Positions 1 to 8,085 of a stretch of 64,000 nt of DNA are shown one piece after another. How positions within the stretch are numbered: the stretch's first letter is position 1; every line of letters begins with the position of its first letter. The position numbers and the translations under genes were made by a program. The notes under the pieces are model-generated. The model was not told where the DNA came from, did not search any database, and saw only the letters and a program-made list of their open reading frames with translations. The DNA comes from Sporomusaceae bacterium (GTDB taxonomy: Bacteria > Bacillota > Negativicutes > UBA1444). The DNA lies in NCBI GenBank assembly GCA_018434355.1, contig JAHDPL010000023.1:62001-126000 (forward strand). Reading direction: 5' to 3'.

Positions 1-1065
1 GACCCGTTTGTGAATTTTTTGGTCAAAAAAGCCGGCAACAATGTGGTGGCCATTACCGTGACCACGGCGCTGGTTGCTACCATCGCCCATCTGGACGGCG
101 CGCTTGCATCCACATTGCTGGTAACGGTCCCGGCAATGCTGCCGCTTTATAAACGGCTCAACATCAGGCCGCTGGTCCTGCTCGTTATCATCGGCGCAGC
201 GATGAGCATCATGAATTTGCTGCCATGGGGCGGACCGGTAGCCCGGACGGCCGCCATCACCAAGACCGACATTACCGTGCTGTGGCACAGCCTGATCCCC
301 CTGCAGGTTGTTGGCATGGGGCTGGTCATCGCATTTGCGGCATTTATGGGTGTGGTTGAGAAGAAACGCGGCGCCGGCGTGCAGCTGCTGGAAGGCGAGT
401 CAGAGGTGGCTGAGGCGGTGATCGATCCCAAGGTGGAAGCGCTTAAGCGGCCGAAACTGTTGTGGTTCAATACGCTGCTGACACTTGGAGTTCTCGGCTT
501 GCTTTGCTTTACCAAAATTCCGCTTTATGCGGCATTCATGCTCGGCTTATCGTTGGCCTTGATGGTGAACTATCCGAAGATTGAAGACCAAAACGGCCGC
601 ATCAAAGCCCACTCGGCCAATGCGTTGTCTATGGCGGCGATTTTGTTGGCATCCGGCGTGTTTCTCGGCGTCTTGTCCGGAACCAAAATGCTGGGTGCGA
701 TGGCCAATGCGATGATCGCAATCATTCCTGGCTTCATGGGTCCCTATATCCATGTTGTGATGGGAGTTCTGGCCGTTCCGGTCGGCATGTTGCTGGGAAC
801 CGACTCGTATTTCTTCGGTCTGGTTCCGCTTGCGATGGGGGTCGGTGCAAAATATGGCATTGAACCGACTAATATGGCAAACTGGATGTTGATCGGCAAA
901 AATTTTGGCGTGTTGACAACGCCGCATGCGGCAACGACTTATTTGGCTATCGGCCTAGCCGGCGTGGAATTGAAAGAGCATCTGAAATTCTGTACGCCCT
1001 GGTTATGGCTGTTAAGCATCGGATCGTTGTTGCTGGCGATGATTCTGGGAATCATCAGCATCTGA
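1..1065 (+). CDS. CitMHS family citrate-metal/H+ symporter, 5' partial
   Basis: Secondary carrier of the CitMHS family, which imports citrate complexed with Mg2+ or Ca2+ together with protons across the cytoplasmic membrane. The frame is open from base 1, so the N-terminus lies outside the window; about 354 residues are visible, against roughly 430 usual for the family. The visible part is a string of hydrophobic segments with a charged cytoplasmic loop (around residues 115-150) and family-like stretches such as LLPWGGPVARTA and GTDSYFFGLVPLAMGVG. It lies next to citDEF, which fits citrate uptake for fermentation. Its last 54 bases overlap the 3' end of the convergent LysR gene. The family call is firm; the substrate is inferred from family and context. 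Confidence 0.9.
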   Translation, partial: DPFVNFLVKKAGNNVVAITVTTALVATIAHLDGALASTLLVTVPAMLPLYKRLNIRPLVLLVIIGAAMSIMNLLPWGGPVARTAAITKTDITVLWHSLIPLQVVGMGLVIAFAAFMGVVEKKRGAGVQLLEGESEVAEAVIDPKVEALKRPKLLWFNTLLTLGVLGLLCFTKIPLYAAFMLGLSLALMVNYPKIEDQNGRIKAHSANALSMAAILLASGVFLGVLSGTKMLGAMANAMIAIIPGFMGPYIHVVMGVLAVPVGMLLGTDSYFFGLVPLAMGVGAKYGIEPTNMANWMLIGKNFGVLTTPHAATTYLAIGLAGVELKEHLKFCTPWLWLLSIGSLLLAMILGIISI

Positions 1066-1923
1066 AAAATCATAGGTTTCGACGAAATGGACGAAAGCAG
1101 CCAATGCTTTGATTTCAAGCGATTCCTGCTGATAAAGCAGCCATGACTTGCGCAGTATGGGATAGCCGGTTCGGTCTGTCAGCAAAATGCGACGCAGCTG
1201 CGGTATATCATTGAGAATGCGGCTCGGCATTACGGCATAACCCAAACCGTGCTTGACCATCTCTTTGCAGGTGGCCAGCTTGTCGACCTCCATGGTGACA
1301 TGCGGCGGAACACTGAAGTTATCCCGCCACCAACCATCGATCATCGCTTTGATCAGGCCGTCGCTTTGATAATCGATTCGCGGCAGGTCAGGCAGATTTT
1401 CCAGCTGTATTGCTTCGGCGGACGCGATATAGATCGATTCCTCGAACAATAGATGGCGGCAGTCTGACCAACCATAGTCAGAACTGACAAAGCCCAGATG
1501 CACTTCCTGATTATGCACCCGATTATAAATTTCACGACTCCAGGCCGTCAGCACCTTGAATTCGACCGCGGGGTGCAACTGTTTGAATTGTTTTAACAGT
1601 GGCGGTAGAGAGTACATGGTAAAGTAACTGGAAGCGCCGATACGCAGGGTACCGGAAATCGAATCGCTGAGGTTGGCGACTTGTTCACGGATCCGTTGCA
1701 GGTTTTGCAACACTTGTGTGGCCGATTTTGCCAAATATTCGCCCTGCGGCGTGAACTGAACCCCTTTGCTGCTGCGGTGGACAATTTTTAGTCCGAATTC
1801 TTTTTCAATCTGTTGAAGGCGGGCCGTTAGGGCCGGTTGGGACGTAAAAAGGCTCTGGGCCGTTTTGGTGATGCTCTTTTGTTCGTAGAGGACTTGCAGT
1901 ATCTTCCAGTCCCAGTTTTCCAT
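1012..1923 (-). CDS. LysR-family transcriptional regulator (probable citrate operon regulator)
   Basis: DNA-binding regulator of 303 residues, the normal LysR length. Residues 1-60 form the winged helix-turn-helix (SITKTAQSLFTSQPALTARL), followed by a substrate-binding-like effector domain. The frame stays open far upstream, but the ATG at 1923 is chosen because GGGAGG precedes it at good spacing and the protein then starts exactly at the HTH (MENWDWKILQ). It is divergent from citDEF across a 136-base gap, the standard arrangement for a LysR activator of the neighbouring operon, so it probably controls citrate lyase and perhaps the carrier. Its 3' end overlaps the carrier gene tail to tail. 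The effector is not known from sequence. Confidence 0.88.
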   Translation of the reverse strand: MENWDWKILQVLYEQKSITKTAQSLFTSQPALTARLQQIEKEFGLKIVHRSSKGVQFTPQGEYLAKSATQVLQNLQRIREQVANLSDSISGTLRIGASSYFTMYSLPPLLKQFKQLHPAVEFKVLTAWSREIYNRVHNQEVHLGFVSSDYGWSDCRHLLFEESIYIASAEAIQLENLPDLPRIDYQSDGLIKAMIDGWWRDNFSVPPHVTMEVDKLATCKEMVKHGLGYAVMPSRILNDIPQLRRILLTDRTGYPILRKSWLLYQQESLEIKALAAFVHFVETYDFSDADDSQNHRQQQRSDA

Positions 1924-2059
1924 CGGCGGCGCCTCCCATCGGTTGCATCGGGATACGGGGTTCAGGATTTCTATTCGGGGTCGAAGGTGGTTTCTCCTCT
2001 GAGGTGAGTATATTCCAGCATGATTGAGTTTAGCGAACAGGACGACAGGGAGTGATAAT

Positions 2060-2338
2060 ATGAGCGAAGGACGCCGCGAGGCGCAAGCCGGTACTCTGGA
2101 ATCGGCGGATATCCTGATCACGGTTGCGCTGACTGAACCAGGCGCAGGACTGCAAATCGATTTGGTATCGCCGACAATGAAGCAATATGGCGCGATGATC
2201 CGACAGGTCATCGAAAAAGTTCTGACCGCGAACGGAATTGCGGATGCGATGGTTCATGCCAATGACAAAGGCGCGCTGGATTATACGATCGAAGCCCGGA
2301 TGCAGACTGCGATCGATCGGGCCGTCGGCAAGGGGTGA
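2060..2338 (+). CDS. citD: Citrate lyase acyl carrier protein (gamma subunit)
   Basis: Small acyl carrier subunit of citrate lyase, 92 residues. It carries the phosphoribosyl-dephospho-CoA arm on which acetyl is exchanged for citrate. The attachment motif GTLESAD is present near the N-terminus; Ser15 matches the modified serine of the family. The start at 2060 is preceded by AGGGAG at good spacing and removes 12 unlikely residues from the longer frame. It is the first gene of citD-citE-citF; its stop overlaps the citE start by one base, indicating translational coupling. Confidence 0.93.
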   Translation: MSEGRREAQAGTLESADILITVALTEPGAGLQIDLVSPTMKQYGAMIRQVIEKVLTANGIADAMVHANDKGALDYTIEARMQTAIDRAVGKG

Positions 2339-3219
2339 TGAAGATGGAACAGCTGAAATTGCGTCGGGCAATGATGTTTATGCCGGGAAACAATCCGGCA
2401 ATGTTGCAGAATGCAGGAATCTACGGTGCTGACACGGTGATTTTCGATGTCGAGGATGCTGTGGCGGTCAGTGAAAAGGATGCGGCGCGCCAATTGGTGC
2501 ACAATGCGATCAAGCGGCTGCAGTATCCTTGTGAAGTGGCGGTGCGGATCAATCATATCCAGACACCGTTCGGCCTTGACGACCTCAAAGTCATTCTGCC
2601 GGCCAAACCGGACCTGATTCGTCTGCCCAAGGCGGAGACCGGCCAGGATATCAAGATCATTGATGAAATCATCGGCGAAGCGGAAGCAAAGTATGGTTTT
2701 GCAGCCGGTTCGATCGGCATGATGGCGGCGATTGAAACTGCCAAGGGCCTGATGCATGCTTACGAAATTGCCACAGCCAGTCCGCGTATGGTGGCGCTGG
2801 CGATCGGCGGGGAAGATTTTGTCGCCGATTTGAAGACTTCGCGCAGCCGTGAAGGCTGGGAATTGTTTGTCGCCCGCTCCCAATTGTTGCTGGCAGCCCG
2901 GGCCGCCGGTATTCAGGCGATTGATTCGGTGTTCGCCAATGCCAATGATGATGAAGGCTTTCTGGCGGAAACCCGCTTGATCAAGGAGCTGGGATTTGAC
3001 GGCAAGTCTGTGATCAATCCGCGCCAGGTTCGCATGGCGCAGGAAGTGTTTACCCCGTCGGAAAAAGAAATCAAAAACGCTGAACGGGTTCTGGCCGCCT
3101 ATAAGGAGGCCCTGGAACGGAAGTCCGGCGTGGTCGCTCTGGATGGAAAAATGATTGATACACCGATCGTGACGCGGGCGGAGCGGGTATTGGCCTATGC
3201 CGCGGCAGTCCGAAAGTAG
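2338..3219 (+). CDS. citE: Citrate lyase beta subunit (citryl-ACP lyase)
   Basis: Cleaves citryl-ACP to oxaloacetate and acetyl-ACP; 293 residues, typical for CitE. The TIM-barrel HpcH/HpaI-type fold is recognisable from LRRAMMFMPGNN at the start, FDVEDAV (acidic metal-binding region), AAIETAKG and GGEDFVADL. ATG 2338 overlaps the citD stop by one base; GTG 2335 and ATG 2344 are alternatives. It works in the cytoplasmic citrate lyase complex with CitD and CitF. Confidence 0.95.
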   Translation: MKMEQLKLRRAMMFMPGNNPAMLQNAGIYGADTVIFDVEDAVAVSEKDAARQLVHNAIKRLQYPCEVAVRINHIQTPFGLDDLKVILPAKPDLIRLPKAETGQDIKIIDEIIGEAEAKYGFAAGSIGMMAAIETAKGLMHAYEIATASPRMVALAIGGEDFVADLKTSRSREGWELFVARSQLLLAARAAGIQAIDSVFANANDDEGFLAETRLIKELGFDGKSVINPRQVRMAQEVFTPSEKEIKNAERVLAAYKEALERKSGVVALDGKMIDTPIVTRAERVLAYAAAVRK

Positions 3220-3240
3220 CGGGCCGGAGGAGGAGAGTTC

Positions 3241-4779
3241 ATGATCAACGCAGCAGGACGCGAAATTCCTGAAATCATTAAAGGCATAACGAAGGTTACC
3301 CCTTATGCCGGTCCGTTTGCGATTTGTCCGCAAGGCCGGATGGTCGGACCGAAAATTCGCGCCGGCAAGCCGGGATCGGAGAAGTTGCTGAAATCGCTGG
3401 AGCAGGCGATTGATGCCAGCGGTTTGCGTGACGGAATGACGATCTCTTTTCATCACCATTTTCGCAATGGCGATTATGTGCTCAACCAGGTTGTCGAGGC
3501 GATTGCCCGCAAAGGAATTCGTGGTCTGACGCTAGCCCCCAGTTCGCTCAACGATGTGAACGACGCGATTATCCCCCACATCGAGGCAGGGGTGATCACT
3601 GCGATCGAAACGTCCGGCGGCAGAGGCAAGCTGGGGCGGTTGATGACACTCGGCAAACTGAGCAAACCAACGATCATTCGATCCCATGGCGGACGGGCCC
3701 GCGCAATCGAGTGCGGCGACCTCCATATCGACGTGGCGTTTCTCGGTGCTCCCTGCTGTGACCGTTATGGCAACATGAACGGCGTGGAGGGCCGCTCTGC
3801 CTGCGGCTCGCTCGGCTATGCGATGGTGGATGCCGCTTATGCCGATACCGTGGTTGCAATCACTGACAACCTTGTGCCGCATCCGGTTCATCCGATCAGT
3901 ATTCCCCAGACGCAGGTGGATTTTGTCGTAGTGGTCGATAGTATCGGCGATCCGGCGGGAATTGCTTCCGGCGCACTGCGAATCAGCCGTAATCCGCGGG
4001 AGTTGTTGATGGCCGAGTATGCCACCGGCGTAATCGAGCACTCGGAGTATTTTCGTCAGGGGATTTCACTGCAACTTGGCAGCGGCGGCGCGTCACTGTC
4101 GGCAGCGAAATTTATTCAGGAGAAAATGCTGGCGCGAGGGATTACTGGCAGTTTCGGCGTTGGCGGGATCACCAATCCATTTGTTGAAATGTTGGAACAA
4201 GGGTTGTTTGAAACCATGTTCGACACACAGGATTTTGATTTGCCATCGATTCAGTCGCTGCGCAACAATCCGCGGCATGTCGAGATGTCAGCTTCCTATT
4301 ACGCCAATCCGCATAGCGCCGGGCCGATCGTCAACAATCTCGACGTGGTCATTCTGAGCGCAACTGAAGTTGATGTCGATTTCAACGTCAATGTCATTAC
4401 CGATTCCAACGGCATTATCATGGGTGCATCCGGCGGGCACAGCGATACGGCGGCCGGTGCGAAACTGGCGATTGTCGTGGCGCCGCTATTGCGGGGACGT
4501 CTGCCGATGGTGCTGGACCGGGTCGATACGATTGTCACGCCGGGCGAAACCGTCGATGTGATCATTACCGAACGGGGAATCGCGGTCAATCCAAGACGCA
4601 CAGACTTAATCGAGAGTCTGAAAGGCAGTCGGCTGCCTGTGCTGCATATTCAGGACTTGCAACGGATGGCGGTTGAGTTGGCCGGCAAACCGGAACCATT
4701 GCCGGCAGGCGATGAAGTGGTCGCCCTGATCGAGTACCGGGACGGCAGCATCATTGATGTGGTTCGAAAACCGAAGTAA
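3241..4779 (+). CDS. citF: Citrate lyase alpha subunit (citrate:acetyl-ACP transferase)
   Basis: Transfers the ACP arm from acetyl to citrate, forming citryl-ACP for CitE; 512 residues, full length for CitF. Family landmarks include the N-terminal ISFHHHFRNGDYV segment, GGRGKLGRLMTLGKLSKPTI, YGNMNGVEGRSACGS and the C-terminal ERGIAVNPRRTDL. A strong GGAGGAGAG site precedes the ATG. It ends the operon and is followed by a 12-bp stem terminator. No citC (ligase), citX or citG (prosthetic group genes) adjoin it, so activation of the lyase must rely on genes elsewhere. Confidence 0.96.
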   Translation: MINAAGREIPEIIKGITKVTPYAGPFAICPQGRMVGPKIRAGKPGSEKLLKSLEQAIDASGLRDGMTISFHHHFRNGDYVLNQVVEAIARKGIRGLTLAPSSLNDVNDAIIPHIEAGVITAIETSGGRGKLGRLMTLGKLSKPTIIRSHGGRARAIECGDLHIDVAFLGAPCCDRYGNMNGVEGRSACGSLGYAMVDAAYADTVVAITDNLVPHPVHPISIPQTQVDFVVVVDSIGDPAGIASGALRISRNPRELLMAEYATGVIEHSEYFRQGISLQLGSGGASLSAAKFIQEKMLARGITGSFGVGGITNPFVEMLEQGLFETMFDTQDFDLPSIQSLRNNPRHVEMSASYYANPHSAGPIVNNLDVVILSATEVDVDFNVNVITDSNGIIMGASGGHSDTAAGAKLAIVVAPLLRGRLPMVLDRVDTIVTPGETVDVIITERGIAVNPRRTDLIESLKGSRLPVLHIQDLQRMAVELAGKPEPLPAGDEVVALIEYRDGSIIDVVRKPK

Positions 4780-4815
4780 AATAAGCTGAAAAACGAACGA
4801 CGGCAGGCAATATTT

Positions 4816-4855
4816 CCACCAGTTATCTGTCATGGATAACTGGTGGTTTCTTTTT
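4816..4855 (+). terminator. Intrinsic terminator of citDEF
   Basis: Perfect 12-bp inverted repeat (4816-4827 with 4835-4846), 7-base loop, followed by TTTCTTTTT. It lies 37 bases after the citF stop. Confidence 0.9.
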
Positions 4856-4967
4856 GCCGATTTTTTTAGCTGTCAGCGTGAATAGCTGCAGACAGATTCG
4901 CTTGTTAGAATATAATCAGAAAAAACCTGATAAATTCTGCGGCAATATGCGAATGGAGCAGAAAAAG

Positions 4968-6860
4968 ATGGAAAATGAGCAAAAACTTCAACATAAAATG
5001 ACCCGAGAGAATGAGCTGCTGCGCCGTCTGCAGAAACTCTCGGCAAAACTATTGCGACAACGCGATAAGGAAGCTTTGTTGCAGGAAATTCTGTTGCACG
5101 CCACCCAATTTCTTGGTGCGGCCAATGGAGCAGTTGCCTTGTTGGAAGACGATCAGCGGCATTTCCGGTTGCGCTACGGGCTGGGCATCCAAGCCGGTAG
5201 GGTGGGTGCATTGATCAAAGTTTCGGAAGGGTTGGTCGGTGAAGTCTGGCGTAGCGGCACGGTTCAGGTGGTCGCAGATTATCGCAGTTGGGAACGACGG
5301 ATCAATGCTCCGGAACTGGCTAACACAACAACGATGATCATCGCGCCGCTGCGGGTGAATGAAAAGATCGTCGGCATGCTCGAAGTGTCCTGGATTGATG
5401 TCGGTTTTCCGGTAAAAGGGGAAACTGTGGCGGCCTTTGAACAGTTTTCGCTATTGGCATCGGTTGCTCTGGAGAATGCCACTCTGTTCCAGCAGGCTGA
5501 GCGGGAACGGGTGTTTTCCGACGCGGTGCTGGACAGCGTGCCGGGAATGCTCTACCTCTACGATTCCCAGGGAAAATTGATCCGTTGGAATAAGCAACAT
5601 GAGGCGATGACAGGTTATTCGAGCGACGAAATGACCGGCAGGCACATCATGGAATGGTTTACCGGCGATCAGGCGGCGCAGCGGACCATTGCAACCGAAA
5701 TTGAAAAGGCGTTGCAGGGCAATTTTGCCGACGCCAGGGTCGATTTGCGCCGCAAGGATGGAACGCCGATCGCCATGTATTTTACCGCGGTAGGCATGCA
5801 AATGGGCGGTGAAAAATACATCACCGGCGTCGGGCTTGACATTACAAAAATTAAGCAAGCTGAAGATATTTTGAAACACGCTAACGTAACCCTCGAGCGA
5901 AAAGTCGAGGAACGTACGCAGGAACTCAATGCGATGAATCAGGAACTGATGGCGATGAACAGCGAAATGACGGCAATGAACCAGGAACTGGGCGCCATGA
6001 ACGAATCGTTGCTGTATACGAACGAACTGCTGAGCAAGGAGGTTGCCGAGCGTCAGCAAGCCGAGCAGGCGCTGCAACAGTCGCTTGATAATCAAAAGAC
6101 AATGCAGGAATACCTGATTCAGTCGGAAAAGATGGCTGCACTTGGCGGGTTGGTGGCCGGAGTGGCGCACGAAGTCAACACGCCGGTGGGTGTGGGAGTG
6201 ACCGCAGCATCGCATCTGAAACAAATTACCGATCAGTTTCGCGAACGCTTTACCACCGGGACCATGCGTCGTCAGGATTTGCATGAGTACCTCCAAGATA
6301 CTGCCGAAGCGTCGGATATTTTGCTGAAAAACCTGGAGCGGGCCAGCCAGTTGATCAAGAGTTTCAAACAGGTGTCGGTCGATCAGTCGAATGAAACGCC
6401 GCGCCGGTTCAAAGTGAAGCAATATTTGGATGAGATTTTGCTCAGCATGAATCCACGGTTGAAGAAACTGCGGCATACCGTTAGCGTGGAATGCGCCGAA
6501 GACCTTGAAATCGACGGGTATCCCGGCGCTTTTGCCCAAATCGTGACCAATCTGGTGATGAATTCGCTGATTCATGCATACGAGCCGGACATGGCAGGCA
6601 GTATGCATATCGTAATGTTTCGTGAGCAGGACAGTATTAAAATGATTTTTTCTGATGATGGTAAAGGGATACCGACCGATGTGCTGCCGAAAATCTTCGA
6701 TCCGTTCTTTACGACCAAACGCGGCGCCGGCGGTACCGGACTCGGTTTATTCGTGATTTACAACATCGTGGTGAAGCAGTTTGGCGGCAGTATTTCCTGC
6801 GACAGCGAACCAGGTCAGGGCACGATTTTTACGATCCAGTTTCCGATTCAGGGAAAGTAG
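4968..6860 (+). CDS. GAF-PAS sensor histidine kinase
   Basis: Predicted cytoplasmic sensor kinase of 630 residues with no membrane segment. Order: N-terminal coiled coil, GAF domain (about 25-170), PAS domain (about 180-300), a long Gln/Met/Asn-rich coiled coil with repeats of MNQEL/MNSEM (about 305-385), HisKA-like region with phospho-acceptor His401 in AHEVNTPVG, and HATPase with DDGKGIP and GGTGLGL. ATG 4968 is chosen because GGAG lies 9 bases upstream; in-frame ATGs at 4947 and 4953 are weaker. It is followed directly by a REC-HD-GYP response regulator, its likely partner. The GAF/PAS ligand cannot be read from sequence. Confidence 0.9.
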   Translation: MENEQKLQHKMTRENELLRRLQKLSAKLLRQRDKEALLQEILLHATQFLGAANGAVALLEDDQRHFRLRYGLGIQAGRVGALIKVSEGLVGEVWRSGTVQVVADYRSWERRINAPELANTTTMIIAPLRVNEKIVGMLEVSWIDVGFPVKGETVAAFEQFSLLASVALENATLFQQAERERVFSDAVLDSVPGMLYLYDSQGKLIRWNKQHEAMTGYSSDEMTGRHIMEWFTGDQAAQRTIATEIEKALQGNFADARVDLRRKDGTPIAMYFTAVGMQMGGEKYITGVGLDITKIKQAEDILKHANVTLERKVEERTQELNAMNQELMAMNSEMTAMNQELGAMNESLLYTNELLSKEVAERQQAEQALQQSLDNQKTMQEYLIQSEKMAALGGLVAGVAHEVNTPVGVGVTAASHLKQITDQFRERFTTGTMRRQDLHEYLQDTAEASDILLKNLERASQLIKSFKQVSVDQSNETPRRFKVKQYLDEILLSMNPRLKKLRHTVSVECAEDLEIDGYPGAFAQIVTNLVMNSLIHAYEPDMAGSMHIVMFREQDSIKMIFSDDGKGIPTDVLPKIFDPFFTTKRGAGGTGLGLFVIYNIVVKQFGGSISCDSEPGQGTIFTIQFPIQGK

Positions 6861-6869
6861 GTGGCAACA

Positions 6870-7982
6870 ATGCATCAAGTTTTATTTGCCGATGAACCGA
6901 TGAATTTTGAGGCAGAACCGGCGTTGACAAGTATGTCGGCGGCAGACCGCTGGAAAGTGCTGATCGTCGATGATGAAAAAGATGTCCATGATGTTACGAT
7001 TCTGGCGCTGAAACGTCTGGAATTTGAGTTGCGCGGCATCGAATTTTTAAGCGCTTATTCGGCGGCTGAGGGAATCGCGTTACTCGAAGCGCATCCGGAT
7101 ATTGCCGTGGTGCTGCTTGATGTGGTGATGGAAGACGACCACGCTGGACTGGCGATGGTGCGAAAAATAAGGGAAAACTTGAAAAATGACCGGGTTCGGA
7201 TTATCCTGAGGACCGGACATCCCGGACAAGCGCCGGAAGAAAGTGTGACCCGTGATTATGATATCAACGATTATCGGGAAAAAACGGAATTGACAGCCAA
7301 GAGTCTGCGGACGGTGTTGATTACGGCATTGCGTTCCTTCCGGGCGATTTCGACGATACATAGTCTGCATCAGGAAATTGATGCTACGCAACGGGAATTG
7401 ATTTATTCATTGGGGGAAATTGCTGAGAGCCGTTCTACAGAAACGGGTCGCCATGTGCGGCGGGTCGGTGAAATTTCAGCGATTTTGGCGGAAAAGTTTG
7501 GCTTGCCGCAGCCGGAAGTTGAATTGATCCGGATTGCTGCGCCGATGCACGATTTGGGCAAGCTGGCGATCAATGACTCGATCCTTAATAAACCCGGTCC
7601 GCTGACAGCGGAAGAATTTGCCGTCATGAAGACGCACACAGACCTGGGTTATGAGATTTTGGGCCAGTCTGAGCGACCGTTGCTGAAAATGGCGGCAACG
7701 ATTGCCCGGGAACATCATGAGAATTATGATGGGACCGGTTATCCGCGCGGACTCGGCTACGCAGACACCAGCATATACAGCAAAATTGTCGCGTTGGTAG
7801 ATGTGTTTGATGCACTGGGAACAAAACGCGTTTACAAGGAAGCCTGGCCGCGGGAGAAGATTCTTGAGTTCATCCGGACCGAAAGCGGTCGCAAATTTGA
7901 TCCGCAGTTGGTGGAGTTGCTGTTTGCCAATAGTGACGAGATATTCCAGGTACGTCAACAATTGGGCGATGAGCAAGCTTGA
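6870..7982 (+). CDS. Response regulator with HD-GYP phosphodiesterase output
   Basis: Two-domain signalling protein of 370 residues. The REC domain (about 28-150) has phospho-acceptor Asp84 in LLDVVMED. A linker leads to an HD-GYP domain (about 175-365) with intact motifs HDLGK (His227/Asp228) and HHENYDGTGYPRGL, predicting hydrolysis of cyclic-di-GMP. It starts just after the kinase stop, so phosphorylation by that kinase probably controls the phosphodiesterase. ATG 6870 is preferred because AGGTGG precedes it; GTG 6861 is the alternative. Confidence 0.92.
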   Translation: MHQVLFADEPMNFEAEPALTSMSAADRWKVLIVDDEKDVHDVTILALKRLEFELRGIEFLSAYSAAEGIALLEAHPDIAVVLLDVVMEDDHAGLAMVRKIRENLKNDRVRIILRTGHPGQAPEESVTRDYDINDYREKTELTAKSLRTVLITALRSFRAISTIHSLHQEIDATQRELIYSLGEIAESRSTETGRHVRRVGEISAILAEKFGLPQPEVELIRIAAPMHDLGKLAINDSILNKPGPLTAEEFAVMKTHTDLGYEILGQSERPLLKMAATIAREHHENYDGTGYPRGLGYADTSIYSKIVALVDVFDALGTKRVYKEAWPREKILEFIRTESGRKFDPQLVELLFANSDEIFQVRQQLGDEQA

Positions 7983-8085
7983 GATTATATGAAAAATGAG
8001 TAAGGAAAACAAAGATCGGTTACAATATCATTAAGTCATCAAACGATAACAGGGATTCCGAAGCAATCAACAGGAAGGTGAGCGC

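Noticed and set aside
2281-3459. Long minus-strand frame opposite citE
   Set aside because: It lies antisense to a clear citrate lyase gene, has no ribosome site and no family-like sequence; it reflects high-GC codon bias.
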